Source: Bromus sterilis
Lineage: Eukaryota; Streptophyta; Magnoliopsida; Poales; Poaceae
DNA: 64,000 bases
Direction: 5' to 3'
Assembly: GCA_950022295.1 (NCBI GenBank)
Contig: OX465598.1
Location: 303,254,001-303,318,000, forward strand
The position numbers and the translations under genes are program-made. Positions 33,838-45,923 of the stretch are shown piece after piece. Numbering within the stretch: the first letter of the stretch is position 1; every line of letters starts with the position of its first letter. The notes under the pieces were generated by a model. It saw only the letters and a list, made by a program, of their open reading frames with translations. It made no database searches and was not told where the DNA came from.

Positions 33838-34116
33838 CCATTAAGTATTAGGAATCCAGGGGTACCCTCAGTTCCTTGGTCTCTCAAATACACCCAAGAA
33901 AATAAATAAAATCTTCAAAGAATAAGGAGCTTGATCAAACTCAGAGACATAGTTCACAACATCTCCGAGTAACACGTTACTCGGAAGAAGAAACGATCTC
34001 TGAGTACGTAGTTACTCGGAAAGCAAACAGGCTCCGAGTAATCAGTTACTCGGAAAAGGGAACCCGCGAGCTACTCATTACTCGGAGGAAGAAGAGCAAC
34101 GGGCGCGAAGCATTGA
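33838..34116. other. Unidentified segment with four short hairpin repeats
   Basis: Not recognised. It begins where RT similarity ends and stops where P's 3' LTR starts. It contains the tandem hairpin array at 33963-34087. No coding frame of note. Confidence 0.5.
33963..34087. repeat. Array of four CTCCGAGTAA...TTACTCGGA hairpin units
   Basis: Units at 33963-33985, 33998-34020, 34032-34054 and a diverged fourth at about 34066-34087. Each of the first three is a 23-base near-palindrome: CTCCGAGTA, a short variable centre, then GTTACTCGGA. Starts are 35, 34 and 34 bases apart, with purine-rich linkers. The look recalls subterminal repeats of CACTA elements, but no matching terminus is seen. Confidence 0.85.
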
Positions 34117-37100
34117 AGAGTCTCGAACAATCGCATCGCGATGCCCCAAGCTGCGCACATCTAAGGGCCACTTGGTGTATAAAAGACCGCCAGCCAGATC
34201 ACAACTAAGGTCTCGAAAACCCATACAAAGACATGCATGTTATAAACATACACGCAGCACACATGCCTTGTATGAACAGCAGGTATCATTGCAATTCTCT
34301 ACAAAGTATACATTTTATTGATAACTCTCACAGAGTGCACACAGAGATCACAAGCTTGTGATCCAACATTACAAAAAACAAGCGCAAGAAAAGTATGTCT
34401 GAGTACAGACAAGTTTAACAAATGGCTTAAGAAGCCTTATTTAAACACAAGCCCTCCACGAGGGAACCAGTCGTCTGACTGGGACTAGACTAGCTTGATC
34501 TTCAGTCGTCCAGCTCGATGAAGAAGCCACCTTCGGGGTCAGTGGGTTCATCTAAAACATAGATTAAGCAAACGTGAGTACGAAGTCATACTCAGCAAGA
34601 CTTACATAGGATCTATACTACTCATGCACATGTATCAAGGTAAAGGGAGGTGGGGTTCAATTGCAGAAGTGCCAGCTTTGACTTGGCTAGTCCTGAACTA
34701 CGAGTACCAGACTTGAGGTAAGAAGCGTACACGAGTCCACTACTTTATCCAACCAATTACACCACTATGGTGCCTTCCTCGACATCCCCACGAGAAAGCA
34801 CGCCATAGCACTCACACTTATCTTGGTGTGTTTTAGAAGTATCCAGTTCAAGTTTTCTAATAATCAAGCTAAGCTTTCCAAGCAGTCTATAACCGCGGAC
34901 GCGGCTATTCGAATAGTTTTGTTAACCCTGCAGGGGTGTACCGCTACACACACATGATCATCATTTACTGCCTTTGATCTCGACACCATTCAAGGGGTGC
35001 CAGCGAGGATGCTCACCACAACTGTTACCTCATAGCCGATCTAGTCCGAGAAAGCCGCCTACCTGGGTTGGCTACCACTATCGTGAACCCAGCCGGTTTA
35101 CCGAAGTGGACCCAAGTGATGTGTGCGTGGTGCATAAGCCGGTCTCGGGTGAGCCATTCTCTCACTTAGTAGCCAGGCCACAAACCTACCAGAACTTCGA
35201 ACTATTGCGACATCTGGACATCGAAAGGGATGATTTAATAGGTTGAGAGGGGTCAATGAGCCCAATGTGTTGTTGTACTCTTCATCTTGGATCACCACAC
35301 AAGAACTCGGACTTAGGGCGGTGTTCAACGAGACAACCCACCGTGTACTCCTACACAGCCTCTCATCGTTCACCTTGTATTAGGGTAGATTCACCAACAC
35401 CTTTCCACCAACATCATCATGATCACTACCATCCCGACTCACATAAAAGTAACATCATTGTATCACTCTAAGCATGCAATAAGCAGTAACAATTGCAGGG
35501 GCCACATGATATCAATCAACTCCTACATTTGCTAGGATTGTGGTTTGCGTACTACTGTGACAAATGATAGGTCATGCAAAGGAATGGGTTCATCTATGCG
35601 GTAGAAACGTAGCATGGTAATCATCCTATACAATGCATAAGCGAGACATGAGAGGGAAGTGGGATTTTATCGACAAGATCAATGGGGGTTTGCTTGCCTT
35701 GCTGACGAGGTTCGGGTTCGGGGTCTTCAACGAAGGGGGCTGCCTTCTGTTCCGGTTCCACCTCTACTCGACAAACAACAAACAAGGTAGCAAAGTAAAT
35801 ACAATGCACAATCACATGATTGAAGGTTGAAACTTGATGTGTATGTTTCTGATTTGTTAGGCAATTCCATTTAAATGGAGTATATTGCAAATGAATTGCA
35901 AATTCAAACTCCAATTTGAATTCAGATTTAGCCAAGTTACAAAAGATATTTTTTGATCAAGTTAAACCTTTTTGAAATGTGTATGATATGCCTCTGATGT
36001 GTAATTGAAATGTAGTATCTTGCCATGGTTCAAGTTGCAAAAGCATTTGAATTTACTTTGAATAAATTCCAATTAAATCAAATGAAAAATGCTACTGGTA
36101 CCAAATTAAATTCAACTCAAACATGGTTGAAAGTTGGATATTTGGATAGCTTATTTTCTCCTGATCATTTTTCATATATTATTTGTTAAATTTGGAGTTA
36201 ATATGAATTTTCTATGAATTTCCAAAGTTTCAGCCTTTTTCTGGAATTTCTCTGTTTTCTTTTAATCTGGAAAATTCAATTACTGCGTCAGCACTGAGTC
36301 AGCATGACATCAGGGGGCTTTGACCCAGTCAAATTGACATGGGGTCCCCATCTGTCAGGGACTCAGGGGCTAATCCCCTCTCTTTTTTAATAAACAGAGA
36401 GGATTAGGGGGCCTGGGGCCCACTATCAGCCTCAATGGGAGTGGATTAGTGGGTGGATTAGCAGTTAACCAAGCCGGATACGTCAGTCCCGCCGGCGACC
36501 AAATCCGCGGCGGCGCTCTGCTCTCTTCCTCTCCCGGCCACCATTCGAAGCGCTGAGACCACCGGGATGTAGCCCATGCTCTCGCACGTCGCCTGGTGCA
36601 CGCGGGCGTCCAAGGTGATGACCATAGCGACGACGGCGACCTCGCCGGCGGCAACAGAAGCCCGGCGAAGAGACAAACGTCGTCACAGTGCACCAAAACA
36701 AGCAAGTGCTAGCTCATTCGACGCGTGAGGTCACAGAGAAGACGACAAACAGGTTCTCGAGTTCGTTTGCTTCACGGGTGCTCGCTCACGAGCACACCGG
36801 CGACGAGGAGCCAGGGCTCCCATGGCGAATCGGGCTAGAAAGAGGGAGGGGCGCTGTGAGCTTGGGGGAAACGCTCACCAGTCTACAGAGAACACGACGA
36901 AGTAGTCGACGGAGTCGGGGAGGGAACGTAGCCGGAGTATTTGACGACGACGAGTCGCGGATCCGGCGAGGGCTCGAGGGCGATTGCGGCGGCTTGAGTC
37001 CAAATCACGGCTCCATCTGCTTCGGGAAGAGGAAGTCGACGATGAAGAGTACGAGGGACATAGCATCTTGACCTCTAGGGCATGGTGGCCACGTTGTCCA

Positions 37101-37803
37101 CGGCGGTGCGCTCCGGTGAGCTTCCTGTCGGCGACGAAATCAAGCAAAGGGGGTCGCGAGAGCAGTGGAGAAGAGGGGGAAGTGAGGCGGGCATCCACGG
37201 GACGTCTCCTGGCGCGATAAGGACGCCTGGGAGGCCTCCAGGCAGGCAGGTGGCATGGCGGCCGCGGCATGCCGACCACCGAGCTGCTTGGGCCAGGGGG
37301 GCGATGAGTTGGGCCGAATGGCCAGGTAAGCTCTTTTTTTCGTTTTTCCTTTCTGTTTTCTTTTCTGCCTTTTTGTTTTGCTGTGCTAAATAAATAGCTA
37401 GGCATTTTATTAAATGCTGAAACTTTTTATGTGGCATCACAATATACTAGGCTAGCCACTTGTAAAGTTTGAACATTTTTAAAATTCAAATAATTTGAAC
37501 TTTAAATCAAATAGGGGTTTTTGATTAATTCCAAGGCACTGTTTGAACATTTGAAAAGTCCATGAGCATGGGGTGGGTCCCACATCACTTGATATGTGAT
37601 CACACTCATTTATAAGACTTTTCAAAAATCTAACATGATTTTTTGGGGAAGATTTTTATCTGGCCTTTTGAATTAATTCATCTAGGGGGGTTCCTTCTCC
37701 CATTTTTCTTTTGATTTTTAATTAAATGACTTCTTTTGAAATTTTTAACATGATGCAAGTGACTTGCTAACCCTAGCACATTACCTAACAGAGGGTTCTG
37801 ACA
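34117..37803 (-). repeat. Element P 3' LTR, truncated
   Basis: Opens TGTCAGAACCCTC at 37803 and matches the 5' LTR until 34117, missing about the last 340 bases. Relative to the 5' LTR it lacks a short segment at 36491 (between two GCCGGCG copies) and about 50 bases at 37290 (between two GCTTG copies), both looking like slippage deletions. GC-rich core at 36480-37330. Confidence 0.85.
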
Positions 37804-39356
37804 ACTTGCCCCCACTCAAAAGAATCTCGTCCCGAGATTCAGAAGTCTGCGGGAGGAAGGTGGGGTACTCGGTACTGAGACGGTCTTCTCTTTCCCACGT
37901 AGCTTCTCTCTCAGAGTGGTGTGACCATTGCACTTTCAGAAACTTAATCCTCTGACGACGAGTGACACGCTCTGCGGAATCAAGAATACGAACGGGGTAT
38001 TCTCGATAAGAAAGGTCATCTTGGAGATCAAGCGTTTCATGGTCGACTTCGCGGATAGGGTCCTTGAAGCAACGCGTGAGTTGAGACACATGGAATACAT
38101 CATGTACTCGGGAAAGGTGCGGGGGTAGTTCAAGTTGGTAGGCAACTTCTCCACGTTTGGCAATAATGCGGAAAGTTCTGATGTAACGTGGGGCCAACTT
38201 GCCTTTGATACCGAAACGTTGGGTTCCCTTCAGAGGAGTAACCCGAAGGTAAGCCTTCTCATCCAGATTGTAGCTCTCTTGCCTATGATGACGATCATAG
38301 TAGCTTTTCTGACGAGACTGGGCTGTTTTCAATTGATCACGAACAATGCGAACTTGCTCTTCTGCTTCCTTGATCATGTCCGGTCCAAAGAATTGTCTTT
38401 CACCGGTTTCTGACCAGTTTAAAGGTGTTCGACATCGTCGTCCATATAGGAGTTCAAAAGGAGCCATGTTCAGACTAGATTGAAAACTATTGTTATAAGC
38501 AAATTCGGCAAATGGAAGAGATTTCTCCCAATTCTTTCCGAATGAGATAACACAAGCTCTGAGCATGTCTTCAAGAATTTGGTTAACCCTTTCGACTTGA
38601 CCGCTAGACTGAGGATGGAAAGCTGTACTATAGGAGAGATGAGTTCCCATAGCATTCTGAAAGCTTTCCCAAAATCTAGAGGTGAAAAGGCTACCGCGAT
38701 CAGAATTAATTTCCAAAGGAACACCGTGAAGGGATACAATTCTAGAGACGTACAAGTCCGCTAACTGGCTAGCAGTTATAGACTCGCGAACTGGAAGGAA
38801 GTGAGCAACTTTGGAAAGCCTATCTATGACAACGAAGATGGCATCGTTTCCTTTCTGGGTTTTTGGAAAGCCGGTGATGAAGTCCATACCGAATTTGTCC
38901 CATTTCCACTCTGGAATAGGCAAACGTTGAAGTGTACCAGCAGGTCTTTGATCTTCTGCCTTAATGCGACGACAAACATAACATTCGGAAACAAATTGAG
39001 CAATGTCTCTCTTCATCCTAGTCCACCAAAATCTCTGGCGTAGATCTCGGTACATTTTTGTGCTACTGGGATGAATCGAGAGGGGTGTGTCATGGGCTTC
39101 CTTGAGGATGAGTTGCCTTAGTTCCCTATTCTTAGGTACTACCAAACGATTTCCAAAGAATACCATTCCCTTGCTATCTGTGGAGAAACATTTGGCAACT
39201 ACTCTAGCAATGTTCTCCTTGATCCGGCGAACACCTCGTGCACGCCTTTGGGCAACTATGATTTGATCCTCAAGAGTTGGTCTTGCCACCAAGGTAGAAA
39301 GATAGCCATGAGGAACAATCTCAAGATTAAGTTTGCAAAATTCCTCATGAAGAAGT
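37781..39356 (-). pseudogene. int: Element P integrase with chromodomain, 5'-truncated by copia insertion
   Basis: An open frame runs from the copia boundary (LHEEFCKLNLEIVPHGYLST) to a stop at 37781, just inside the LTR. Integrase inserts element DNA into the genome. Visible parts: HHCC zinc finger (EAHDTPLSIHPSST ... ECYVCRRIK), catalytic core with the DDE residues (GMDFITGFP; INSDRGS; SSGQVERVNQ), a GPY/F-like module (FGIKGKLAPRYIRTFRI), and a C-terminal chromodomain (YREYPVRILDSAERV, FLKVQWSHHSEREATWE) with the aromatic/hydrophobic pattern of chromoviruses, which bind histone marks to direct insertion. No stop or frameshift is seen, so only the split by the copia element and the missing upstream part disable it. 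Confidence 0.88.
37804..37817 (-). other. Polypurine tract of element P
   Basis: Minus strand GAGTGGGGGCAAGT directly before the 3' LTR start TGTCAG; this is where plus-strand DNA synthesis would be primed. Confidence 0.75.
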
Positions 39357-41069
39357 TGTTGGGATACGGGGCAGAAAACACAAATTTTTCATACCTACGG
39401 TACCCGAACCCAAGATCTATGCTATGGCGATGTAAAGTAACAGAGGGAATCGGTGTTCATACCTTTGAAGACCGAAAGAGGGAAACATTCTTGCGAACGT
39501 GGCTGGCGTAGACTCTGAACTACGACCTCCCTGTCGTGTAGAAGACCACCACCGGCGAGGATGACTCCCGGTAAACCTCCAGCGACGAAGTAGCACCACA
39601 GGTGTAGTGCCTCGAAGAGATTATACACGTACGGTACAATCGATGTTCCTCCCGGGCCCCGAACCAGGCGAGCAGCGGAAGAAAGACGGCTACGGATCCC
39701 GACTCCAGCAGAACGATGGCCTGCCTTATGGTGGAGAACACCAATCCTGGTGCAGACTCCAAACAAGGGGAGTCCACTTCCGGGAAGGAGAAGGAGGAAG
39801 AAGGAGATATTGATGTGTTGGAAAAAGGGGGGGCTACCCCTCCTTATATAGGCCAAGGGGGGGTGTGATCCTCCTCCCCTCCCCCATGTGGGACTAAACT
39901 CCCAAGGGGGGGGGGAGTGCGCCGGCCATAGGGGGGGTTGGGCCCCACCCTTGGCGCCAAGCCCAAGGGGGGAGACCCCTTCCTCCCTTAATGGGCCCCA
40001 TGGGCCCATATAGCCTTTTTCCCTTTTTTTAATTTATTTAATATGTTTTAAATATTTAATTCAGATAATTAAATAATAAAACATTATTAAAACAATTAAA
40101 CTTTATTTTGAACTATTCAAAATGTCCGGAAACCATTCCGTCCTCCTCGGAACTATTCCGGTGATTTCTCCTATTTCACTGATTGATCCCGTAACTGTCC
40201 TATGCATCGATTGCCCTTAAGTGTAACACCCTAACGGTTCGGGAAACAACAGACATGGTCGACACTCTTCTCATTGACCAATGACTAGTCAGTTGGACCT
40301 GGTTACAATCCTTGACAGCCCCTGCGCTTCCATCGAATGAACTTCGATCGCCTTTGGAAACCGTTAACGATACGACGTAATCTCTTTTTGCTGCGGTACT
40401 TTGTTTGTCCGAGGTTTGATCGTCGGTATCCTACATACCGTGTTCACATCTCGTTCACAACAAACAAGTTTACTCGTCCATGATCATTGCATCTCTTGTG
40501 ACCTAGTCACTTGCTTGCAAGCTATTGATGCAATATCACCGAGTGGGCCCAGAGTACCTGTCCTGTCACAAGGACTGACAAATCCCACTCTGATCTATTA
40601 ACATACTCATCAACCATCTATTTCGGAATACCCAAAGTGCACCGTTATAGCCAGCATATTTCAGTCAGGCGGTGGGATACAAATCAAAGTCTCCTCATAG
40701 ATGACAATTACGTATGATCATTACGGTCTAAGGACTAAGCCATATGTTACAAAGTCATAGCAACGTTGAACTATGTGACTCGATCACATTGCAATACTTT
40801 AGGTGGGTGTACGTCCATCACATCATTCCCCTTAACGATATGACCTCATTGTCAATGGACTTAAGTGTCGCCATGATCAGGAAAGCTTGATCAATCAATT
40901 TCCCAATGAGATAGTTTAGCCGAGTTAAACTACAGACCATGTTTTATACTACACCTGTATTAGTATTTCCAAGTAATACAGTTATAGCACAGTATAAAAT
41001 GTATTTTGAACAAAAACGGATATGTGACAAATATCTTTATTAATTTGTCTCTAGGGCACATATCCAACA
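39357..41069 (-). repeat. Copia 3' LTR, 1713 bp
   Basis: Minus strand TGTTGGATATGTGCCC at 41069 to GTATCCCAACA at 39357. The terminal ACAACA of the 5' LTR reads CCAACA here. TATA box (minus strand TATATAAG) at 39843-39850. Confidence 0.9.
39843..39850 (-). promoter_or_regulatory. TATA box in copia 3' LTR
   Basis: Minus strand TATATAAG within CCTATATAAGGAGGGG, the same position as in the 5' LTR copy. Confidence 0.6.
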
Positions 41070-41081
41070 GTCTCCCACTTG
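41070..41081 (-). other. Copia polypurine tract
   Basis: Minus strand CAAGTGGGAGAC immediately before the 3' LTR start TGTTGG, a standard Ty1/copia arrangement. Confidence 0.8.
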
Positions 41082-41100
41082 CACTAGAGTATAAATTACA

Positions 41101-44100
41101 CTAGTTTACATCAGGTATGTATCTAACACCAATGGTCTCTTGGTGTTCTTCAAACTTGCCCTGTGGAAGAGGTTTAGTCATCGGTTTTGCTGCGTTCAGA
41201 TCCGTATGTATCTTGTGAATCCTAGTGTGTCCATCCCTGACATAGTCTCGCGTCACATGGAACTTTCGGAGGATGTGCTTGGCTGTAGAGTGAGTTCTTG
41301 GCTCCTTCGCGTTAGCAATGGCACCCGTGTTATTGCAGAAGATTCCCACGGGGTCAGTGCAGCTGGGAAAGACGCCAAGCTCGATCAAGAACTTCTTCAG
41401 CCACAGCGCCTCATTTGACGCTTCGCAAGCGGCAATATACTCCGACTCCATTGTAGATTGGGCGACGACTGACTGTTTGCCGCTCCTCCAGCTAATAGCG
41501 CCACCGTTCAACATGAAAACATATCCCGTCTGGGATTTCGAGTCATCTAGATCTGAGCCGAGGCTTGCGTCAACGTAACCCTTTACGGTGAGCTCCTCAT
41601 CAACTCCTTCATAAACGAGAAAGAGATCCTTGGTTCTTCTTAAGTACTTAAGGATGTTCTTTACTGCTGTCCAGTGAGCCATTCCCGGGTTACTCTGGTA
41701 GCGATTAGTCATACTAATGGCCAGCGCTAAATCCGGTCTGGTACATAACATAGCATACATGAGAGAACCTATGGCTGAGGCATAGGGCTTTGAGGACATT
41801 TCCTCCTTCTCTTTTGCTGTGTTTGGGCATTGAGTCACGCTTAATTTGACACCTTTTATAACTGGCAAGAGGCCTCTCTTGGAGTTACCCATACTGAACC
41901 TTTTCAATATCTTGTCAATATAAGTGTTCTGACTCAAGGCCAACCGTCGATTAGGTCTATCTCTATAGATCTTAATCCCCAATATGTAAGAAGCTTCACC
42001 TAGGTCCTTCATGGAAAATTGTCCATTCAGATATTCCTTTACTTCCTCTAAGAATTTCTTATCGTTCCCTATTAGTAATATGTCATCTACATATAACACA
42101 AGGAATGCTACAGAGCTCCCACTCAGTTTCTTATAGACGCAGAACTCTTCGACGTTTTGGACAAATCCAAAAGCTTTAATGACCTCATCAAATCGAAGAT
42201 TCCAGCTCCGAGATGCTTGCTTCAACCCATAGATGGACCGTTGAAGCTTTCACACCTTACCAGCATTCCTTGGATCGATAAACCCCTCTGGTTGCATCAT
42301 ATACAACTCTTCCTCAATGTTGCCATTAAGGAACGCAGTTTTCACATCCATCTGCCATATCTCGTAATCATGATAGGAAGCTATTGCTAGTGGGATCCGA
42401 ATAGACTTGATCATCGCTACAGGAGAGAATGTCTCCTCGTAGTCAACTCCTTGAATTTGTCGGAACCCCTTCGCAACAAGTCGAGCTTTGTAAACAGATA
42501 CGTTTCCGTCTGCGTCAATCTTTTTCTTGAAAATCCATTTATTCTCGACGGCCTTGTGGTCCTCGGGAATATCCACCAAAGTCCAAACTTTGTTGGTGTA
42601 AATGGAGTCTATTTCGGATTTCATGGCTTCTAGCCATTTCTCGGACTCGGGTCCCTCCATTGCTTCTTTGTAACTCGTAGGTTCATCCGACTCATCAGCC
42701 GAGATTGCATTCACAAGCTGTCCGTAAAACTCGGTAGGTTGACAGACTCTTGATGACCTACGGGGAAAAATAGGTTCCTCTTCATTCTCATCATGATCAT
42801 CATGTATGTCATGATCGTTATGAATGTCTTCCTGGCCATTCTCTTTAGCTCCCACTGTGGAAGAAGGTTCTAGAACAATTTCTGTTGCTGGTTCTTCCAT
42901 TTGGAGTGATTGGTCAGTCACTTCATCGAGGTCTATTTTCCTCCCACTCATTTCTTTCGAGAGAAACTCCTTCTCAAGAAAGTGTCCAGTCTTAGCGACA
43001 AACGTTTTGCCCTCAGATTGGTTGTAGAAGGTGTATCCAACAGTTTCCTTTGGATATCCTAAAAAGATGCATTTCTCCGCCTTAGATTCGAGTTTGTCAG
43101 GCTGAAGTTTCCTAACATAAGCCTCACAACCCCAAATCTTCAGGTAAGACAACATTGGTTTCTTGCCAAAACATTCTTCAAATGGTGTTGTCTTCACGGA
43201 TTTGGATGGTACCCTATTAAGAACGTAAGCGGCAGTTTCTAATGCATACCCCCAGAATGATGTAGGTAAGTCGGTATGAGACATCATTGACCGTACACTA
43301 TCCAATAGTGTTCGATTACGTCGCTCAGACACACCGTTTCGCTGAGGTGTTCCAGCTGGCGTAAGTTGTGGTACAATACCACAAGTCTTCAGATGAGTGC
43401 CAAACTCGTGACTTAAATACTCGCCTCCTCGATCAGATCGAAGGTGCTTGATTTTCTTCCCGAGTTGATTCTCGACCTCACTCTGAAATTCCTTGAACTT
43501 TTCAAAGGTTTCATACTTGTGTTTCATTAAATAGATATATCCGTATCTACTTAAGTCATCCGTGAAGGTCACGAAGTAACGAAAACCATTGCGTGCGGTG
43601 ACATTCATTGGTCCGCATATATCAGTATGTATGATCCCTAATAAGTCCACCGCACGCTCCATTGTTCCATTGAATGGAGTCCTTGTCATTTTTCCCATTA
43701 GGCATGGTTCACATGTGTCAAGGGATCCAAAATCCAATGACTCCAGAAGTCCATCTTTATGGAGTTCCTCCATGCGCTTTACACCAATATGACCAAGTCG
43801 ACAATGCCACATCGTCATGTGTTCTTCGTTACTAGGCTTTAATCTTTTGGCCTCTACGTTATTGATGTGGGAGTCATGATATTCGAGATCCATTAAGAAT
43901 AAACCATTACGCACCGGTGCATGAACATAGCAGACATTATTCTTATAAATCGAACAACCAGTTGTTTCGGATTTAAAAGAATATTGGTCTCGCATCAAGC
44001 AAGAGCCACTCACAATGTTCATACTCAACGCGGGTACATAATAGCAATTATTCAAGACAAGAATCAATCCCGAAGGGAGACTAAGACGAAGCGTGCCAAT

Positions 44101-44184
44101 TGACATTACTTCAACCTTGGCACCGTTCCCAACGCGCATCGTCACTTCATCCTTCCGCAAGAGTCGTTTATTCTGCATCCCCTC
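41101..44184 (-). pseudogene. pol: Copia integrase-RT-RNase H polyprotein with one internal stop
   Basis: Same frame as gag. Order: end of protease, GAG-pre-integrase HHCC finger (WHCRLGHIGVKR ... CEPCLMGK), integrase core (HTDICGPM, LRSDRGGEY, GTPQRNGVSERRNRTL), an acidic linker (QEDIHNDHDIHDDHDENEEE), RT (KTAFLNGNIEEELYMMQPEG; LVLYVDDILLIGND with catalytic YVDD), and RNase H (GYVDASLGSDLDDSKSQTGY, STMESEYIAACEA). A TGA at 42250-42252 breaks RT between NAGKV and KLQRSIYGLKQ, where Cys is usual. In RNase H the usual CDNTGAIA box reads CNNTGAIA, losing a catalytic Asp. The frame ends at 41101, 32 bases before the LTR. Confidence 0.9.
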
Positions 44185-44838
44185 CTAGGAGTTACAGATG
44201 TGAGCAACTGATCCGATATCAAATATCCAGACGTTGCTCCGAGCACTTGTCAGGAAAACATCAATAACATGTATATCACATATATCCATGTCTCTTCCGG
44301 CAACCTTGCCGGCCTTCTTATCTTCTAGGTACTTGGTGCAGCTGTGCTCCTTCTTGATTTCCATCTCAGCGATTTTGAGTATTGTCAACAATTCAGAAAG
44401 GTTCTCAACCATTCCTTGCATGTTGTACTTCAACACAAAACTCTCATAGCTAGGGGGTAGCGACCGCAACACCCTATCAATCGCCACTTCATCTGGAATC
44501 TTAAATTCTAGATCATTTAGGCGTTGAACGTAGTCAGACATTTTGACTACGTGCTCAGTCATGCTGGTGTGCTCTTCCATCTTTCTAGAGAATAAAGCTT
44601 CACAAACTTCATTTCTCTCAACCTTGGCTTGAGGTGCAAAGACGGTCTTGAGGTCAGTGATTATCTCATAAGCACTGAAGCTCTCGAACCGTTTCTGCAG
44701 TTCAGCCTCCATGGCATGGAGCATACCCTTCTTGACAAGGGAGGAATCATTCGACTTAATGAGATAGACTTTCTTCTCATCTGGGGTAGCGGTAGTTTCT
44801 GGTGCATCTCCTAATGCAGTCTCAAGTACATAGGACAT
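44185..44838 (-). pseudogene. gag: Copia gag without zinc knuckle, fused to protease start, ending in a stop
   Basis: Starts MSYVLETALGDAPETTATPD and has a typical copia gag middle (AMEAELQKRFESFSAYEII, FSRKMEEHTSMTEHVVKMSD, VLRSLPPSYESFVLKYNM). After EMEIKKEH it jumps to SCTKYLEDKKAGKV, so the basic stretch and the CCHC zinc knuckle that bind RNA are deleted in frame. The protease opening reads WIFDIGSVAHICNS, with DIG instead of the usual DTG/DSG active site. A TAG follows at 44185-44187. The downstream polyprotein is in the same frame. Not functional. Confidence 0.85.
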
Positions 44839-45910
44839 TTTGAGGGGAACGAGGAGAATCCTCAGGGTGCGGAACTAGGAGGTGAAGTTTGACCCATTAG
44901 TTTTCAGTTTATCTTTCTCTAGGAATGATCCTAAGTTGAACGAGGGGCGTGGTGCTGTCATCTACAAGGTTGATTCACAAAGATACATATTTAGACTTTT
45001 GTTTATAATGTGGAGTTCAATTACAATTAATTCTAAAAATCCCACTTAGGAAAACATCTCTCAGTTTTGCTAAGTGATTACACGATCCTAGAACACCATA
45101 CCTCCCCCGTGTGACACGACCATCAGTATGTTGTTCAAGGTAGGCCATCATGCCAATCACATCATCCATGTGACTCATGCTCGACCTTTCGGTCTCTTGT
45201 GTCACGAGGCCATGTCTGCACATGCCAGGCTCGCCACCACACCCTATGTGCTTTGTTGTGTGTCATACAAGGCCATGCTTCTGGGAATGCTAGGCTTGCT
45301 ACACCCACCTCTTGTGAACGAAAAAATGTTTGACATCCGTGTGACACGTGATGCCTCCATAATGTAGAACTTTCCAGGTGGTGCTCACTAGGTTAAGGAC
45401 ACTATGTTGGTTTTAGCGAGAGATAGTCCTGTTTCGTGCTACCGTCGATATATCTAGCATACTAGCATAAAATAGGAAGTAAAACTGTAAATCATACAAC
45501 CTATGATCCCCCTTCATGCAAAGCAAAGTTAAAACGCCTTTCTACTTTAGCTTGTGCAAGTTTTACGTGGCTGCTAGGGGTTTCGAGAGAGAGAACCGAT
45601 TTCTATCCTGCGAAAACATGCCACAACACCGATCCCCAATCGTCTCTATTACACCCCTGTCGGGGCCCTCCGTTGCCAACATCTTCGCATCGCTAATGCA
45701 AAGAGACAGACACCCCCAGCCACTTTATATGGTACAAGCCATATGTCAAGCGTGGAACCAGTCTCGCGTAAACGCGTAAGGTCGGTCGGGGGCCGCTTCA
45801 TCAAACATTGCCACAATGCTAAATGAGTACACGTGGGAGGGTAACGAATGAAGATTCGATGCCCACATCCTAGCTGTGTTCTACCCATACAATACATCTA
45901 TGCATAGCTA
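44839..45910 (-). other. Copia leader between primer site and gag
   Basis: About 1.07 kb without a credible gene; short frames on both strands lack motifs. It contains diverged internal repeats around GCCATG...CATGCC and GCTAGGCTTGC/GCCAGGCTCGC (45200-45300), possibly part of an RNA packaging region. Confidence 0.6.
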
Positions 45911-45922
45911 GCTCTGATACCA
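45911..45922 (-). other. Copia primer-binding site (tRNA-iMet)
   Basis: Minus strand TGGTATCAGAGC one base after the LTR end ACAACA, an exact match to the initiator tRNA-Met 3' end complement. Confidence 0.92.
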
Positions 45923-45923
45923 C

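Noticed and set aside
33963..34087. CRISPR-like array
   Set aside because: Only four units with palindromic cores and 11-13 base linkers, in a plant genome; not a CRISPR.
39422..40009. 195-codon minus-strand frame (and its twin at 45989-46537) in the copia LTR
   Set aside because: Located within the LTR, the two copies are the LTR pair; low-complexity Gly/Pro text without a domain.
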